DNA of 64,000 nt from Clostridia bacterium (GTDB taxonomy: Bacteria; Bacillota; Clostridia; TANB77; CAG-508), in the NCBI GenBank assembly GCA_017430135.1, contig JAFRNM010000001.1:124001-188000 (forward strand). Direction: 5' to 3'. Below the pieces are notes generated by a model. It saw only the letters and a program-made list of their open reading frames with translations. It ran no database searches and was not told where the DNA came from. A program made the position numbers and the translations under genes. Positions 45,601 through 54,716 of the stretch are shown piece after piece. Numbering within the stretch: position 1 is the first letter of the stretch; each line of letters begins with the position of its first letter.

Positions 45601-45775
45601 CATCAATTTATATGTATATGGTAATCCAATGTTAGAAGAAGTAGTAAAGAAAAATGAAGAAATGATTAAACATGATACACTTGCAGTAAAAGTTGTATAT
45701 GAAGATGAAACAAAAACAGCTACAGAAACTAATATAAATGGAGAAACACTATTTATTGATGTAGAGAAAGTTTAG
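42608..45775 (+). CDS. ileS: Isoleucine-tRNA ligase (eukaryal-like, IleS2-type)
   Basis: Charges tRNA-Ile. The 1055 aa carry the class I motifs: HIGH variant HAGH in [12 protein letters not shown], and KMSKSKKNG. The editing (CP1) domain is present (TTPWTLPSN) and zinc-like cysteines occur in [14 protein letters not shown] and CPECGKE. The length and SSHEVAQGY motif place it with the eukaryote-like type 2 enzymes, which are generally insensitive to mupirocin, rather than the common 920-aa bacterial type. The AAAGGAGGAAG site precedes ATG 42608. Confidence 0.93.
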   Translation: MYKKVELKEDGFVGMEHEVFNTWKEKDIIKKSLNSNQGKRHFTFYDGPPTANGMPHAGHILTRVMKDIIPRYKVMKGYRVIRKAGWDTQGLPVELEIEKKLGISGKAQIEEYGVEKFIKECRESVFQYVNVWEEMTNKVGYWVDMDDPYITYENKYIESIWWCIKELWKKGLLYEGHKVMPYCPRCGTALSSHEVAQGYKDVKDLTCVAKFKVEDGQKLGDYAFEPNTYILAWTTTPWTLPSNLALCLNKSYDYVLVKANMGEEEAPKYENYILAKELLEAVLKETPYDIVKEFKGEELLGTKYEQLMPFAKPDGKAFVVIHGDYVNLEDGTGIVHIAPAYGEDDSLVSKQNGIAFVNLVDKTGKFVEEVEPWAGRFVRDCNEDICKWLAEQNKLFSKEKHLHSYPHCWRCDTPLLYYPKESWFVRMTSLRDNLIANNNKVNWYPETIKTGRFGKFLENVIDWGISRDRYWGTPLPVWQCECGHQECVGSIEELKKMAVDCPEDIELHKPYIDAVHLKCPECGKEMTRFKEVIDVWFDSGSMPFAQWHYPFENKEMFENNFPAQFISEAIDQTRGWFYTLTALGTALFDKTPFENCIVLGHVLDGKGQKMSKSKKNGVDPLVLLDSVGADATRWYFYTGCMPWLSSRLSIENVQESQRGFLSTLWNVYSFYVLYAEIDKFNPLEYKDFKITNVMDKWIISKLNTLIKDVEDKLEHYDITNAGLAIESFTDELSNWYVRRNRERFWAQELNDEKIGAYVTLYKVLTTLVKVAAPFVPFITDSIYQNLVVGLDNSAPESVHLCTWPEVDETAIDKDLEAEMDLAYRLVKLGRSARNSANIKNRQPLSEILISTDSLPKYYEDIVKEELNIKKIELGAEMAEYVNFEIKPNLPVLGKEYGKLIPKIKEEISKKNQMELAQKVKNGGAEEIEIDGTKIELTAENLLVTMQGKEGFAFAGEGEIGVVLDTHITEELKEEGYVREVLSKVQNMRKDKGFEVLDNINLYVYGNPMLEEVVKKNEEMIKHDTLAVKVVYEDETKTATETNINGETLFIDVEKV

Positions 45776-45780
45776 GTACT

Positions 45781-45826
45781 AAACCCCTTGTTAATGAAAT
45801 AAACATTAACAAGGGGTTGATTTTTT
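45781..45826 (+). terminator. ileS terminator with embedded ribosome binding site
   Basis: Perfect 15-bp stem AACCCCTTGTTAATG / CATTAACAAGGGGTT followed by seven Ts. The 3' arm contains AAGGGG, the SD of the next gene, and the TTG start comes right after the T-tract. Confidence 0.85.
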
Positions 45827-46605
45827 TGAAAGTAATAAAAATAAAAAGAAATACAATTTTTAAAATAAGTAGTTTGATTGTTTTTGTGGTAATTGTTGGA
45901 ATGTTCACTTCTTCATTTAGTATGCAAAGTTATTATAATACAGGATTTACAACAGGGTTAACAACCTCAAATTTGAATGTTAGAAGCGGACCTGGTACAG
46001 GATATAAAATAGTTACAACAATACCTAAAAATCAATACATAAGAGTATTTGCTGGAGTTAGAGATTGGTATATTGTTCAAGTTGAAGGAGATTATGTTGG
46101 TGCTGTAAGCAAAAAATATGTAAAACCAATATATCCACAAACATCATCTAGCGGAGGAACTTCCAGCTCTGGATCAACTGGCTCAGGAACATCAAGTTCA
46201 GGGGGAACAACATTAGCTTCACTTACAAGCGATGAACAAGAAGTTTTTAATTTAATAAATCAGCAAAGAGCAAATAATGGTTTATCTGCACTAAAAGTAG
46301 ATAATGAGGTGCAAAGAGTAGCAAGAATAAAGGCACAAGATATGGTAACCAATAATTATTTCTCACACACTTCGCCAACTTATGGTTCTCCATTTGATAT
46401 GTTAAAAAGTTTTAAAATATCATACAAAACAGCAGGGGAAAATATTGCTGGAAATTCTAGCAATTCATCAGCTGTAACAGCATGGATGAATTCGCCTGGG
46501 CATAAAGCCAATATTTTGAATAGCTCTTTTAATTATACAGGGATTGGCGTAGTAACTGGTAGCAAGTATGGTAAGATATATGTGCAAATGTTTATAGGAA
46601 AGTGA
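45826..46605 (+). CDS. Secreted SH3 and CAP-domain protein
   Basis: About 259 aa: an N-terminal signal peptide or anchor (residues about 10-30), an SH3-type domain (TSNLNVRSGPGTGYKIV), a Ser/Gly-rich linker and a C-terminal CAP/SCP domain (LINQQRANNGLSAL, SHTSPTYGSPFDML, AGENIAG, AWMNSPGHKANIL). Such proteins are cell-wall associated. The TTG at about 45826 is preferred because AAGGGG then has proper spacing; another TTG three codons upstream sits too close. The ribosome binding site lies inside the terminator stem of ileS. Confidence 0.85.
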   Translation: MKVIKIKRNTIFKISSLIVFVVIVGMFTSSFSMQSYYNTGFTTGLTTSNLNVRSGPGTGYKIVTTIPKNQYIRVFAGVRDWYIVQVEGDYVGAVSKKYVKPIYPQTSSSGGTSSSGSTGSGTSSSGGTTLASLTSDEQEVFNLINQQRANNGLSALKVDNEVQRVARIKAQDMVTNNYFSHTSPTYGSPFDMLKSFKISYKTAGENIAGNSSNSSAVTAWMNSPGHKANILNSSFNYTGIGVVTGSKYGKIYVQMFIGK

Positions 46606-46663
46606 TTTCAGGAATTTTTTTGGCTTTTTGGAGACACTCTTGATTTTTGGGATGGATTTTTGG

Positions 46664-46720
46664 TGGATTTTTGGGACACTCTTAAAAAGTTTGAATTTTT
46701 AAGAGTGTCCCAAAAATCCA
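46664..46720. repeat. Intergenic palindrome, 25-bp perfect arms
   Basis: Arms 46664-46688 and 46696-46720 are perfect over 25 bp with a 7-nt loop and contain the GGGACACTCTTAAAA core. A variant core (GGAGACACTCTTG, 46630-46642) and GGATGGA pieces lie to the left, and the ATCCATCCCAAAAG end is shared with the copy at 39738. Confidence 0.88.
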
Positions 46721-46764
46721 TCCCAAAAGCTTCCAAAAATTTTTTGAAAAATACCTAAAAACAT

Positions 46765-46793
46765 TTGACAAAATTCATTCTTTAATAGATAAT
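46765..46793 (+). promoter_or_regulatory. glgP promoter
   Basis: TTGACA at 46765-46770, a 17-bp spacer and GATAAT at 46788-46793. Confidence 0.6.
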
Positions 46794-46852
46794 ATAAATG
46801 TAAAAAAATCACGATAGAAAAACACCTAAAAATACGAAGGAGGAACTTTAAA

Positions 46853-49417
46853 ATGTACATATTTAATAGGATTACAGTAAATCCACAACTACCAAAAAGG
46901 ATTGAAAAATTAAGCGAGGTAGCAAATAACTTATGGTGGTCTTGGAATACTGAATTTTTAAGGTTATTTCAAAAAATTGACAAAGATTTATGGGAAGGGT
47001 GTAATAAAAACCCTGTTAAATTCTTAAAACAAGTATCACAAGAAAAATTAGAAGAAGCATCAAAAAATATTTTCTTTTTAAAGGAATATGATAGAGTAGT
47101 AGATAATTTTGATGCATATATAAATAGCAAAAATACTTGGTTTTCTAAAAATCACGCAAAAAATAAAGATGACTTAATTGCATATTTCTCAGCAGAATAT
47201 GGACTAGATCAAACTATTCCTATTTATTCTGGTGGACTTGGAATTCTATCTGGAGATCACTTAAAATCTGCCAGTGATTTAGGTATTCCACTAGTTGCAG
47301 TTGGTTTATTATATAAAAATGGTTATTTCAACCAAAAAATAAATGGTTATGGAGAACAAGAAACTGAATATAAAGATATAGACTTATTCGATTTACCAAT
47401 AAATCCTGTAAAAGATGAAAAGGGAGAAGATTTAATTATATATGTTAAATTTCCAAAAAGAAGACTATACTTAAAGGTTTGGCAAATTAATGTTGGTAGA
47501 GTTAAGCTATATTTGTTAGATTCAGATATTGAGAAAAATAACGAAGAAGATAGAGATGTTACATTACGTTTATATGGTGGAGACCAAGAAATGAGAATAA
47601 GACAAGAAATTGTTTTAGGTATGGCAGGTGTAAACCTACTAAAAACTCTTGGATTAAATCCAACTGTATATCACATGAATGAAGGACATTCAGCGTTCCT
47701 AAATCTAGAAATTATAAAAAACATAATAAAAGAAAAACAAGTATCTTTTGATGTTGCAAAAGATATTGCAAGTTCAAAAACAGTATTTACAACACATACA
47801 CCAGTTCCAGCGGGAAATGATATTTTCCCAATTGCATTAGTTGAAAAATACTTCAAAGATTTCTGGCCAAGACTAGGATTATCTAGAGAAGAATTTTTGA
47901 AACTTGGAATGAAGCCAACAGAAGATTTAGAACCTGGATTTAATATGGGAATATTAGCTCTTAAAATTGCAGGAAAGAAAAATGGCGTAAGTAAGCTTCA
48001 TGGCGCTGTTTCAAGAGAACTATTCGGAGAGGTATGGCCTGAAATTGCAGCAAACGAATCTCCAATAGGATATGTAACAAACGGAATTCACACATGCTCA
48101 TGGCTTTCTCCAAGATTAAAAGAATTATACAATAAATACTTAATTCCATATTGGCAAGATAGTATGCATGAAGATAGAGTTTGGGAAAAAGTAAGAAATA
48201 TACCAAATGATAAAATTTGGGAAGCTCATCAAGAAAGAAAAGAAAAATTATTGGATTTAGTAAGAAAGAGCACACAAGAAAGATTAAGGCGTTCAAATTA
48301 TAGCTATGATGAAATAAATGAAATAGTTTCAAAAATAAATCCAAATGCTTTAACTATAGGATTTGCAAGAAGATTTGCAACATATAAAAGAGCAACTTTA
48401 ATATTTAAAGATATAGAAAGAATAACACAAATATTAAATAATCAGGATAAACCAGTTCAATTAATATTTGCAGGAAAAGCTCATCCAAGAGATAAAGAAG
48501 GACAAGACTTAATTAAATACATACATGATATTTCTTTAATGCCACAATTTAAAGGAAAAATATTCTTGCTAGAAAACTACAATATAGCAATGTCAAGATA
48601 CTTAATTAGTGGTGTAGATGTATGGCTAAATAACCCAAGAAGACCAATGGAAGCAAGTGGAACAAGTGGACAAAAGGCTTCTGTAAATGGTGTTATAAAC
48701 TTCAGCGTACTAGATGGATGGTGGGCAGAAGGATACAATCAATACAATGGTTGGACAATAGGAACAAATGCAGAATTTGATTCTTACGAAGCACAAGATA
48801 GAGCTGATAGTGAAAGCTTATACTATACATTGGAAAATAAAATAGTTCCATTATACTATTCAAAAGAGAAAAATGGAATTTCTCCAAAATGGGTAGATAT
48901 GATGAAAGAATCTATTGTTACAACAGGCGGAAAATACAGCACAGCAAGAATGCTTGTAGACTACACAGAACAACTATATTTACCACTTTGCGACTTAACA
49001 AATAAATATTATCAAGATGTAGATAATGTAGCAGCATTTAATAATTGGAAACATGATTTGTTAAATAATTGGAAAGACATAAAAATAACACAAGTAAACA
49101 ATTTAGACAATATAACAATAGATGCAGGAAACAATATAGAAGTAAAATGTGAAGTAGAACTTCCAAACATCAATGTTGAAAATATAGAAGTAGAAGTATA
49201 CTACGGAAAAATTTTAGACAATGGCGTTGTAGAAAATGTAAGCATAATTCCAATGTCCTTAGAACATGCAGATGAAGAAAATAAAAAATATAGCTTTACT
49301 GCCAAAGTAGAACTTTCAACAGGTGGAAACTATGGTTATACATTTAGAGTAATGCCAAAACATGAAATGCTTCTAGAACCAACAAACTTAAATTTAATAA
49401 AATGGATAACTAAATAA
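46853..49417 (+). CDS. glgP: Alpha-glucan phosphorylase
   Basis: Cleaves alpha-1,4 glucans with phosphate to give glucose-1-phosphate. The 854 aa start with the DUF3417-type N-terminus typical of the short bacterial group (ANNLWWSWN), then SAEYGLDQTIPIYSGGLG, HMNEGHSAFL, and RRPMEASGTSGQKASVNG. The pyridoxal-phosphate lysine is expected in that final motif region. A C-terminal extension of about 80 residues (IEVKCEVELPN...) is beta-rich and may be a carbohydrate-binding module. No other glycogen genes are nearby. Confidence 0.92.
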   Translation: MYIFNRITVNPQLPKRIEKLSEVANNLWWSWNTEFLRLFQKIDKDLWEGCNKNPVKFLKQVSQEKLEEASKNIFFLKEYDRVVDNFDAYINSKNTWFSKNHAKNKDDLIAYFSAEYGLDQTIPIYSGGLGILSGDHLKSASDLGIPLVAVGLLYKNGYFNQKINGYGEQETEYKDIDLFDLPINPVKDEKGEDLIIYVKFPKRRLYLKVWQINVGRVKLYLLDSDIEKNNEEDRDVTLRLYGGDQEMRIRQEIVLGMAGVNLLKTLGLNPTVYHMNEGHSAFLNLEIIKNIIKEKQVSFDVAKDIASSKTVFTTHTPVPAGNDIFPIALVEKYFKDFWPRLGLSREEFLKLGMKPTEDLEPGFNMGILALKIAGKKNGVSKLHGAVSRELFGEVWPEIAANESPIGYVTNGIHTCSWLSPRLKELYNKYLIPYWQDSMHEDRVWEKVRNIPNDKIWEAHQERKEKLLDLVRKSTQERLRRSNYSYDEINEIVSKINPNALTIGFARRFATYKRATLIFKDIERITQILNNQDKPVQLIFAGKAHPRDKEGQDLIKYIHDISLMPQFKGKIFLLENYNIAMSRYLISGVDVWLNNPRRPMEASGTSGQKASVNGVINFSVLDGWWAEGYNQYNGWTIGTNAEFDSYEAQDRADSESLYYTLENKIVPLYYSKEKNGISPKWVDMMKESIVTTGGKYSTARMLVDYTEQLYLPLCDLTNKYYQDVDNVAAFNNWKHDLLNNWKDIKITQVNNLDNITIDAGNNIEVKCEVELPNINVENIEVEVYYGKILDNGVVENVSIIPMSLEHADEENKKYSFTAKVELSTGGNYGYTFRVMPKHEMLLEPTNLNLIKWITK

Positions 49418-49506
49418 TAAAAGCTCATGAATATAACTATTGTTACTATACAATTAGTTTTAGCAAGATAGAAAGGTAATTATAGTTTTATGAGGGGGGG
49501 AGAAAA

Positions 49507-51254
49507 ATGTTAAAGAATAACAAGCGGAATAACTTTAATAGCTTTAATTATAACTATAGTGGTCTTATTAATTTTGGCACGGAATTACAATTAATAGTTT
49601 AACCGGAAGCGAGCCTGCACCAGCCAAAGCCAACGAAGCATCACAAAAAAATGATATTGGAACAGTCAAAGACCAAATAGGTTTAACGGTAGTAAATGCT
49701 AAAACAAATGCATACGAAACAGCATATGTAGGAAATGATGTTCCGGCTGGAAAAGCGGGAAATTTAGTTGGAAGAGCAGTAATAAAATCAGTTGTTGAAC
49801 AATATCAAACTAATAATCAAGTAGGAAACGCAACAGTGGAAATAACAGGATATGGTACAATTGAAAACATAACAAATGATGCTGAAATATTAATAACAAC
49901 TCGTGATTTTAAAACAACAGGAAAAATAACTTTTTATGATGGAGTGTTAACATGGGGAGAAATTGAAACTACTGATACTGAAGATGAAACAGTATCGGTA
50001 GTAGCGCCAACATCATGGGTTATAACAACTAAAAATGATGAAAATTGGTATAGTTATGGCGGAAAAATGGTAAATGCACCAAAAATATCAGGAACAAAAA
50101 TGAAACCAATAAAATATATTGGAACAGTTCCAATTGCAGAAGACTATAATAAAACAAATAATTGGGCAAATGCAATAACTTCTGATGGAAGTATGTTTGT
50201 ATGGATACCAAGGTTTGCATATAGAATAACATCAGGAAATCATGCAGTACCAACTGACTCAAATTCAAAATCAATTGGAGGAACAATAGAAATTGCTTTT
50301 ATAAATACAAATAATGAATTTTTGAATTTATCAGATAATTCAACATTAGGAGGGACAGACAATGTAATAATAACAACAGATCCGACAGTCACAGGAGCAG
50401 GAACAACACATTGGCTAGTACATCCAGCATTTACAGCAAATGCTACAAATGGTGGTGGATTTGGAGAATTAACAGGAATATGGTTTGCAAAATTTGAAAC
50501 AACAAATGATGGAACAGAAGATACTCCAGTAATAAGTGTAAAACCAGCAAAAGCAAGTTATATGGACAAAACGATAGGAGAATTCTTTAGTACTGCAAAA
50601 TCAAGTACTTTTGGAGAAAAATCAGCAAAAGTATTAAATTCACATATGGCAAAAAACAGCGAATGGGGAGCTGTAACATATTTAGCACAGAGTGAATTTG
50701 GAACAAATGGAATAAAAACTCAAAACAATGGTTTTTATTATACCGGAGGAATAAACGATGCAAGTAAAGAAAGCCAAATTTATACCAACAATTATAAACA
50801 AAGTACAACATATAATGCAACAGGAGTATATGATATGAATGGTGGATCATGGGAGTTTGTTGCTTCATATGTAAATTATGCCAATAATAGTAAATTAAAT
50901 AGTAACACAGCTTTAACAGAAGATGGAAATACCGGGAAAGATGTAAGTAATGCATATAAGACTGTATATTCGGCATCAGGAACAAGTGAATATAGTAGTT
51001 ATGAATTATTAAATCCTAGTAATACAGACAAAACGACAGTAAAGAAGGGGGATGCGGTTTATGAGACATCAAAATCATATAGTAATTATTCGGGATCTTG
51101 GTATGGTACCTATGGGTATTTTCCTGATACATATGACCCATTCTTTATTCGTGGTTGTTATGCATCTAATTCATTTGCGAGTATATTTGTTTTTAGCAAA
51201 ACTCACCAAAACTCCATTTTTCATTGTGGTTTTCGTATAGTTCTATGTATGTAA
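49507..51254 (+). pseudogene. Prepilin-type protein with formylglycine-enzyme-like C-terminus, frame broken twice near the start
   Basis: ATG 49507 with a GAGGGGGGG site opens MLKNNK, then the frame breaks. Skipping one C at 49525 restores GITLIALIITIVVLLILA, a textbook prepilin helix; skipping one C at 49580 restores GITINSLTG and joins the long frame to 51254. The mature part has a helical linker, then a domain resembling FGE-sulfatase/C-type-lectin folds (MFVWIPRFAY, GVYDMNGGSWEFVAS, FFIRGC, CGFRIVL). The last 50 codons have a very different base makeup. It may be a real pilin-like surface protein with sequencing errors, a phase-off allele, or a true pseudogene. A GTG at 49836 could make a signal-less product. 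Confidence 0.6.
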
Positions 51255-51282
51255 ATAGAGAAGATATATTAAAAAATGTAAT

Positions 51283-51309
51283 AAAAAGCTCCCAGCGGGG
51301 AGCTTTTTA
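51283..51309. terminator. Bidirectional terminator
   Basis: The hairpin AAAAAGCTCCC / GGGGAGCTTTTT lies between the prepilin-type gene and the convergent tmcAL. Confidence 0.85.
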
Positions 51310-52545
51310 TTACATCATTATCAATTTATGAGTAAAATCTAAATTACTCCAAGAATCATTGTTATAGCCAATTGTATAAACATTAGTAGCCCAAATGTCC
51401 TTGCTTAGTAGAATATCTAAATTTCTATTTTTATTATTTGAGTCAACAAATTTTTTAACAGATGTTATAATTGGAAGTTTTGGGTTTGCTTTTGAAATTT
51501 CAGATAAAAGATATTTTCCATTTTCGTTAAAACCTAGAACTCTAATATATGGAGTAGTTCTTTTTGAAACTTCAATATCTTTTTTTGTAATTCCAAGTAA
51601 GGCATAAACTAAAATTCTTTGTAGCCTTGTTGTTGTATATCTTTTAGATTTTATAATATTTAAAAATTCAACTATTGTATTGCATGAACTTGCAGCTTCT
51701 TTTATCGCAAATTCTAGACCTTCAGAAACATCTGGTAATTCTTTGATTTCTGCAACTGTCATTTTTCTTAAATTATAAATTATTTCTTTTTCAAAAACAG
51801 AAATATCTGGAACTGCATGTCCTGTTTTTATATTTTTTGCTAATATTGCACAAGAACTTTGTGGCATTAAATGAGGTAAAACATTGAAAGCGTTATTTTT
51901 AATCATATTTCTAATTGCAGTGCTACTAGCTATATTACCAGTAATTTTATTGCTATTATAATCTGATTCGAATCTTCCAATAACATAAGGATTAATCTTG
52001 CTTTTATGCTTTTTCAAAGCTTTTAAATATTCAATTGCTAAAATATTATTTGGCGAATTTAGAATATTTTTAATATTTTTTTGATCATTTAAATACATCA
52101 TTAAAGCGTTTTCACGAGCTTTTGGGAAAGATAAACCTTTTCCAAGTTCTATAGAAAGAAGTGCTTTATATTCTTTTGGCTCATAATATAATATTTCTGC
52201 TAAATGATCTAATGCACCTAAATTAGGAGTTTCAGCACCACAACATACATAGTCAACAATTTTTAAACTATCTAAAATTTTTATTGCACCATCTGCAAAA
52301 TTTTCTGCACTTGATGTTGCATAAAGGGTAGGTAGCTCTATTACTAAATCTACTCCGTTTGCTATTGCCATTTGAGTTTTTTCCCATTTATCTACTAAAG
52401 ATGTAGAACCGCGTTGGGTAAAGTTTCCACTAATTACGGCTATTGAATAATTAGAACCAGTATCTCTTTTACATTTTTCTAAATGATATAAATGTCCATT
52501 ATGAAATGGATTATATTCTGCGATTATTCCTAAAACGTTTGCCAC
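51310..52545 (-). CDS. tmcAL: tRNA(Met) cytidine acetate ligase TmcAL
   Basis: Acetylates the wobble cytidine of elongator tRNA-Met using acetate and ATP. The N-terminal nucleotidyltransferase fold has AEYNPFHNGHLYHL (the HxGH motif) and SGNFTQRGSTSLVDKWEK; later motifs include TSSAENFADGA and the C-terminal RLQRILVYALL. At 411 aa the length is normal. AGGAGG precedes ATG at 52545 on the minus strand. It is divergent from rnhA. Confidence 0.93.
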   Translation of the reverse strand: MANVLGIIAEYNPFHNGHLYHLEKCKRDTGSNYSIAVISGNFTQRGSTSLVDKWEKTQMAIANGVDLVIELPTLYATSSAENFADGAIKILDSLKIVDYVCCGAETPNLGALDHLAEILYYEPKEYKALLSIELGKGLSFPKARENALMMYLNDQKNIKNILNSPNNILAIEYLKALKKHKSKINPYVIGRFESDYNSNKITGNIASSTAIRNMIKNNAFNVLPHLMPQSSCAILAKNIKTGHAVPDISVFEKEIIYNLRKMTVAEIKELPDVSEGLEFAIKEAASSCNTIVEFLNIIKSKRYTTTRLQRILVYALLGITKKDIEVSKRTTPYIRVLGFNENGKYLLSEISKANPKLPIITSVKKFVDSNNKNRNLDILLSKDIWATNVYTIGYNNDSWSNLDFTHKLIMM

Positions 52546-52633
52546 TTTTGTTGCACCTCCTATTGTGTAAATTTAATTTTATTGCTATAATGTTATCATA
52601 GAATTTAAAAAATTACAAGAGAAAGGGAAAATT

Positions 52634-53068
52634 ATGGAAAAGGTTACAATATATACTGACGGAGCATGTTCTGGAAATCCAGGTCCAGGAGGCTGGGGAG
52701 CAGTTTTATTTTATAAAGATAATAAAAAAGAAATATGGGGAAATAAAAAAGATACAACAAATAATGTTATGGAATTAACAGCTGTAATAGAAGGCTTAAA
52801 ACTTTTGAAATTCCCATGTGAAGTTGATTTATATAGTGATAGTGCTTATGTTGTAAATGGATTCGAAAAAGGTTGGATATATGGTTGGATAAAAAATAAT
52901 TGGGTTAATAGTTCTAAAGAACCAGTAAAAAATAAAGAATTATGGCTTGAATTATATAATTTAACAAAAACTCACAAAGTTAATTTTCATAAGGTAAAAG
53001 GGCATAGTGATAATGTTTATAATAATAGATGTGATGAACTTGCAAGAAATGCAATTAAAGAATTATAA
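52634..53068 (+). CDS. rnhA: Ribonuclease HI
   Basis: Degrades RNA in RNA-DNA hybrids. The 144 aa have the active-site motifs [16 protein letters not shown] (Asp8), [10 protein letters not shown] (Glu), YSDSAYV (Asp) and [16 protein letters not shown] (His/Asp). It is a complete bacterial RNase HI without a hybrid-binding extension. The GAGAAAGGG site precedes the ATG. It converges on an HD-domain gene, with a palindromic element between. Confidence 0.95.
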   Translation: MEKVTIYTDGACSGNPGPGGWGAVLFYKDNKKEIWGNKKDTTNNVMELTAVIEGLKLLKFPCEVDLYSDSAYVVNGFEKGWIYGWIKNNWVNSSKEPVKNKELWLELYNLTKTHKVNFHKVKGHSDNVYNNRCDELARNAIKEL

Positions 53069-53075
53069 AAAAATA

Positions 53076-53211
53076 CAATAAAATAATAATTTTGAATACC
53101 TTGGTGTCGCAACTTCCATATTAAAAAATACTAGTATGTAAGTTGCTCCAGTTGCCCTGCGCTTCGCTCCGGTTGGTCGCTTACGCGGTATTCAAAATTA
53201 TTATTTTATTG
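53076..53211. repeat. Palindromic element with perfect 25-bp arms
   Basis: Arms 53076-53100 and 53187-53211 are perfect inverted copies of 25 bp. The 86-bp core is GC-rich in part (GCGCTTCGCTCCGGTTGG). It fills exactly the gap between the convergent rnhA and the HD gene: the right arm ends 2 bp before the HD gene's stop codon. Confidence 0.9.
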
Positions 53212-53212
53212 T

Positions 53213-53713
53213 TTAATCATATTTATAGTTTTTTCTTTTACTGAATTTTGCAGCAATTTCATGAAATGATTCTGAAAGTGCACAATATTTATCAACTAAA
53301 GTTAATATGTAGCTTTCTTTATATCTTGGTAATTTTAGAGTTAAAGGCCACATATGTTTTAAAATCATATCTTTTTGTAAATCATTTAAGTCCATGATTT
53401 TACAAGCATTTTCATAAGAAGTTCTAGGGTGTGTAAAAGCATGTAAGCCTTTTCTGTCTGGCTGTTTTACACGCCAGTCATATAAAAATAAATCATGTAC
53501 CATTGCTGCTTTTGCGGCAGAAACATAATCTAATTTATGCTTTTTACAAATTTTATAGCAATAATAAGAAGCTTCTAAACAATGGTCAAATGTTGTGGTT
53601 TCATAATGTTGCCTATATTTCTTCATTTCTTGCACTGTTTCATTTTCAATTAAAGGTTTAATAATTTCCATGAATTCTTCATCATTATTTATTTTATTTA
53701 ATAATTCTTCCAT
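53213..53713 (-). CDS. HD-domain phosphohydrolase-like protein
   Basis: A 166-aa protein with an HD fold: HCLEASYYCYKICKKH holds the first His, and MVHDLFLYDW is the HD pair; PRTSYENACKIMDLND and further helices complete the domain. Related proteins are labelled HDIG-type hydrolases or phosphohydrolases of unknown substrate. GGGAG precedes its ATG. A 72-bp gap separates its start from the dapA stop upstream on the minus strand. Confidence 0.82.
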   Translation of the reverse strand: MEELLNKINNDEEFMEIIKPLIENETVQEMKKYRQHYETTTFDHCLEASYYCYKICKKHKLDYVSAAKAAMVHDLFLYDWRVKQPDRKGLHAFTHPRTSYENACKIMDLNDLQKDMILKHMWPLTLKLPRYKESYILTLVDKYCALSESFHEIAAKFSKRKNYKYD

Positions 53714-53785
53714 TAAACTCCCTCTTTTGTATAATAGAATTAATTCTATTATATATAAAATAGTTACAAATTAATTATAACACAC

Positions 53786-54664
53786 TTAGTTGTCATTTTG
53801 CAACAATTTGTCTAATTTTTCGGCTAAATTCGAGCTAACAGGCGTAAGAGGAGAGCGAGGCACCCCAACATCAAAACCTATTTTTTTAAGAGCATATTTA
53901 ATTGGAATAGGGTTTACTTCATCAAAAAGAGTATTTATTAGGCTTAAATTTTCTAATTGAATTTTACCTGCACTTTGAGTATTACCATCAAAATAATCGT
54001 AGCACATTTTATGAACTTCACTAGGCTTAATATTAGCTAAAACAGAGATTACACCAATTCCGCCAAGGGAAAGAACAGGGAGTATTTGGTCATCATTGCC
54101 AGAATATATTTGTAAATTATTTTTACAAAGAGATGCAATTTTAGCAACTTGAGAAATATTTCCACTTGCTTCTTTTATAGCAACTATATTTGGTATTTTA
54201 GAAAGTTCATAGCAAGTTTCAGGAGTAATATTTACACCTGTTCTACTTGGTACGTTATACATAATAATTGGGATAGATACAGATTTAGCAATTGATTTAT
54301 AATATTCAATTAAACCATTTTGAGTACATTTATTATAATAGGGGGTAACAACAAGTAAACCATCAGAACCTAAATCTTCAGCGATTTTAGACATTTCAAT
54401 TGCTTTTTTAGTATTGTTTGAACCAGTTCCGGCAATTATAGGTATTTTCTTGTTTGAGACTTCAACAGCACACTTAATTAATTCGATTTTCTCATCAACA
54501 CTAAGTGTTGGACTTTCTCCAGTTGTACCACAAACTATTATGCTATCAGCTTTATTTTCAATTTGAAATTTTACTAATCTTTTGAATTCATCTAAATTAA
54601 CAGTTCCATCTTTAAAAGGAGTGGCGATAGCGGTTCCACAGCCTTTAAATATAATATCTTTCAA
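53786..54664 (-). CDS. dapA: 4-hydroxy-tetrahydrodipicolinate synthase
   Basis: First committed step of lysine and meso-diaminopimelate synthesis: condenses pyruvate with aspartate semialdehyde. The TIM barrel has VCGTTGESPTLS, YNVPSRTGVNI (the Tyr) and VAIKEASGN (the Schiff-base Lys). At 292 aa it is normal. The start is TTG (54664), directly after a T-tract, with AGGAGGGA 7 bp upstream, and that site is part of a terminator-like hairpin. Dipicolinate for spores also draws on its product. Confidence 0.95.
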   Translation of the reverse strand: MKDIIFKGCGTAIATPFKDGTVNLDEFKRLVKFQIENKADSIIVCGTTGESPTLSVDEKIELIKCAVEVSNKKIPIIAGTGSNNTKKAIEMSKIAEDLGSDGLLVVTPYYNKCTQNGLIEYYKSIAKSVSIPIIMYNVPSRTGVNITPETCYELSKIPNIVAIKEASGNISQVAKIASLCKNNLQIYSGNDDQILPVLSLGGIGVISVLANIKPSEVHKMCYDYFDGNTQSAGKIQLENLSLINTLFDEVNPIPIKYALKKIGFDVGVPRSPLTPVSSNLAEKLDKLLQNDN

Positions 54665-54710
54665 AAAAATCCCTCCTTATAATTAAATTATATTGAGGGA
54701 TTTTTTTATT
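54663..54710 (-). terminator. Terminator-like hairpin overlapping the dapA ribosome binding site
   Basis: On the minus strand AAAAAAATCCCTC pairs with GAGGGATTTTTTT across a 22-nt loop; the 3' arm holds AGGAGGGA and the T-tract runs into the TTG start of dapA. It follows the rluA-type gene. Forming the hairpin would both stop transcription and hide the ribosome binding site. Confidence 0.75.
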
Positions 54711-54716
54711 ATTCTT

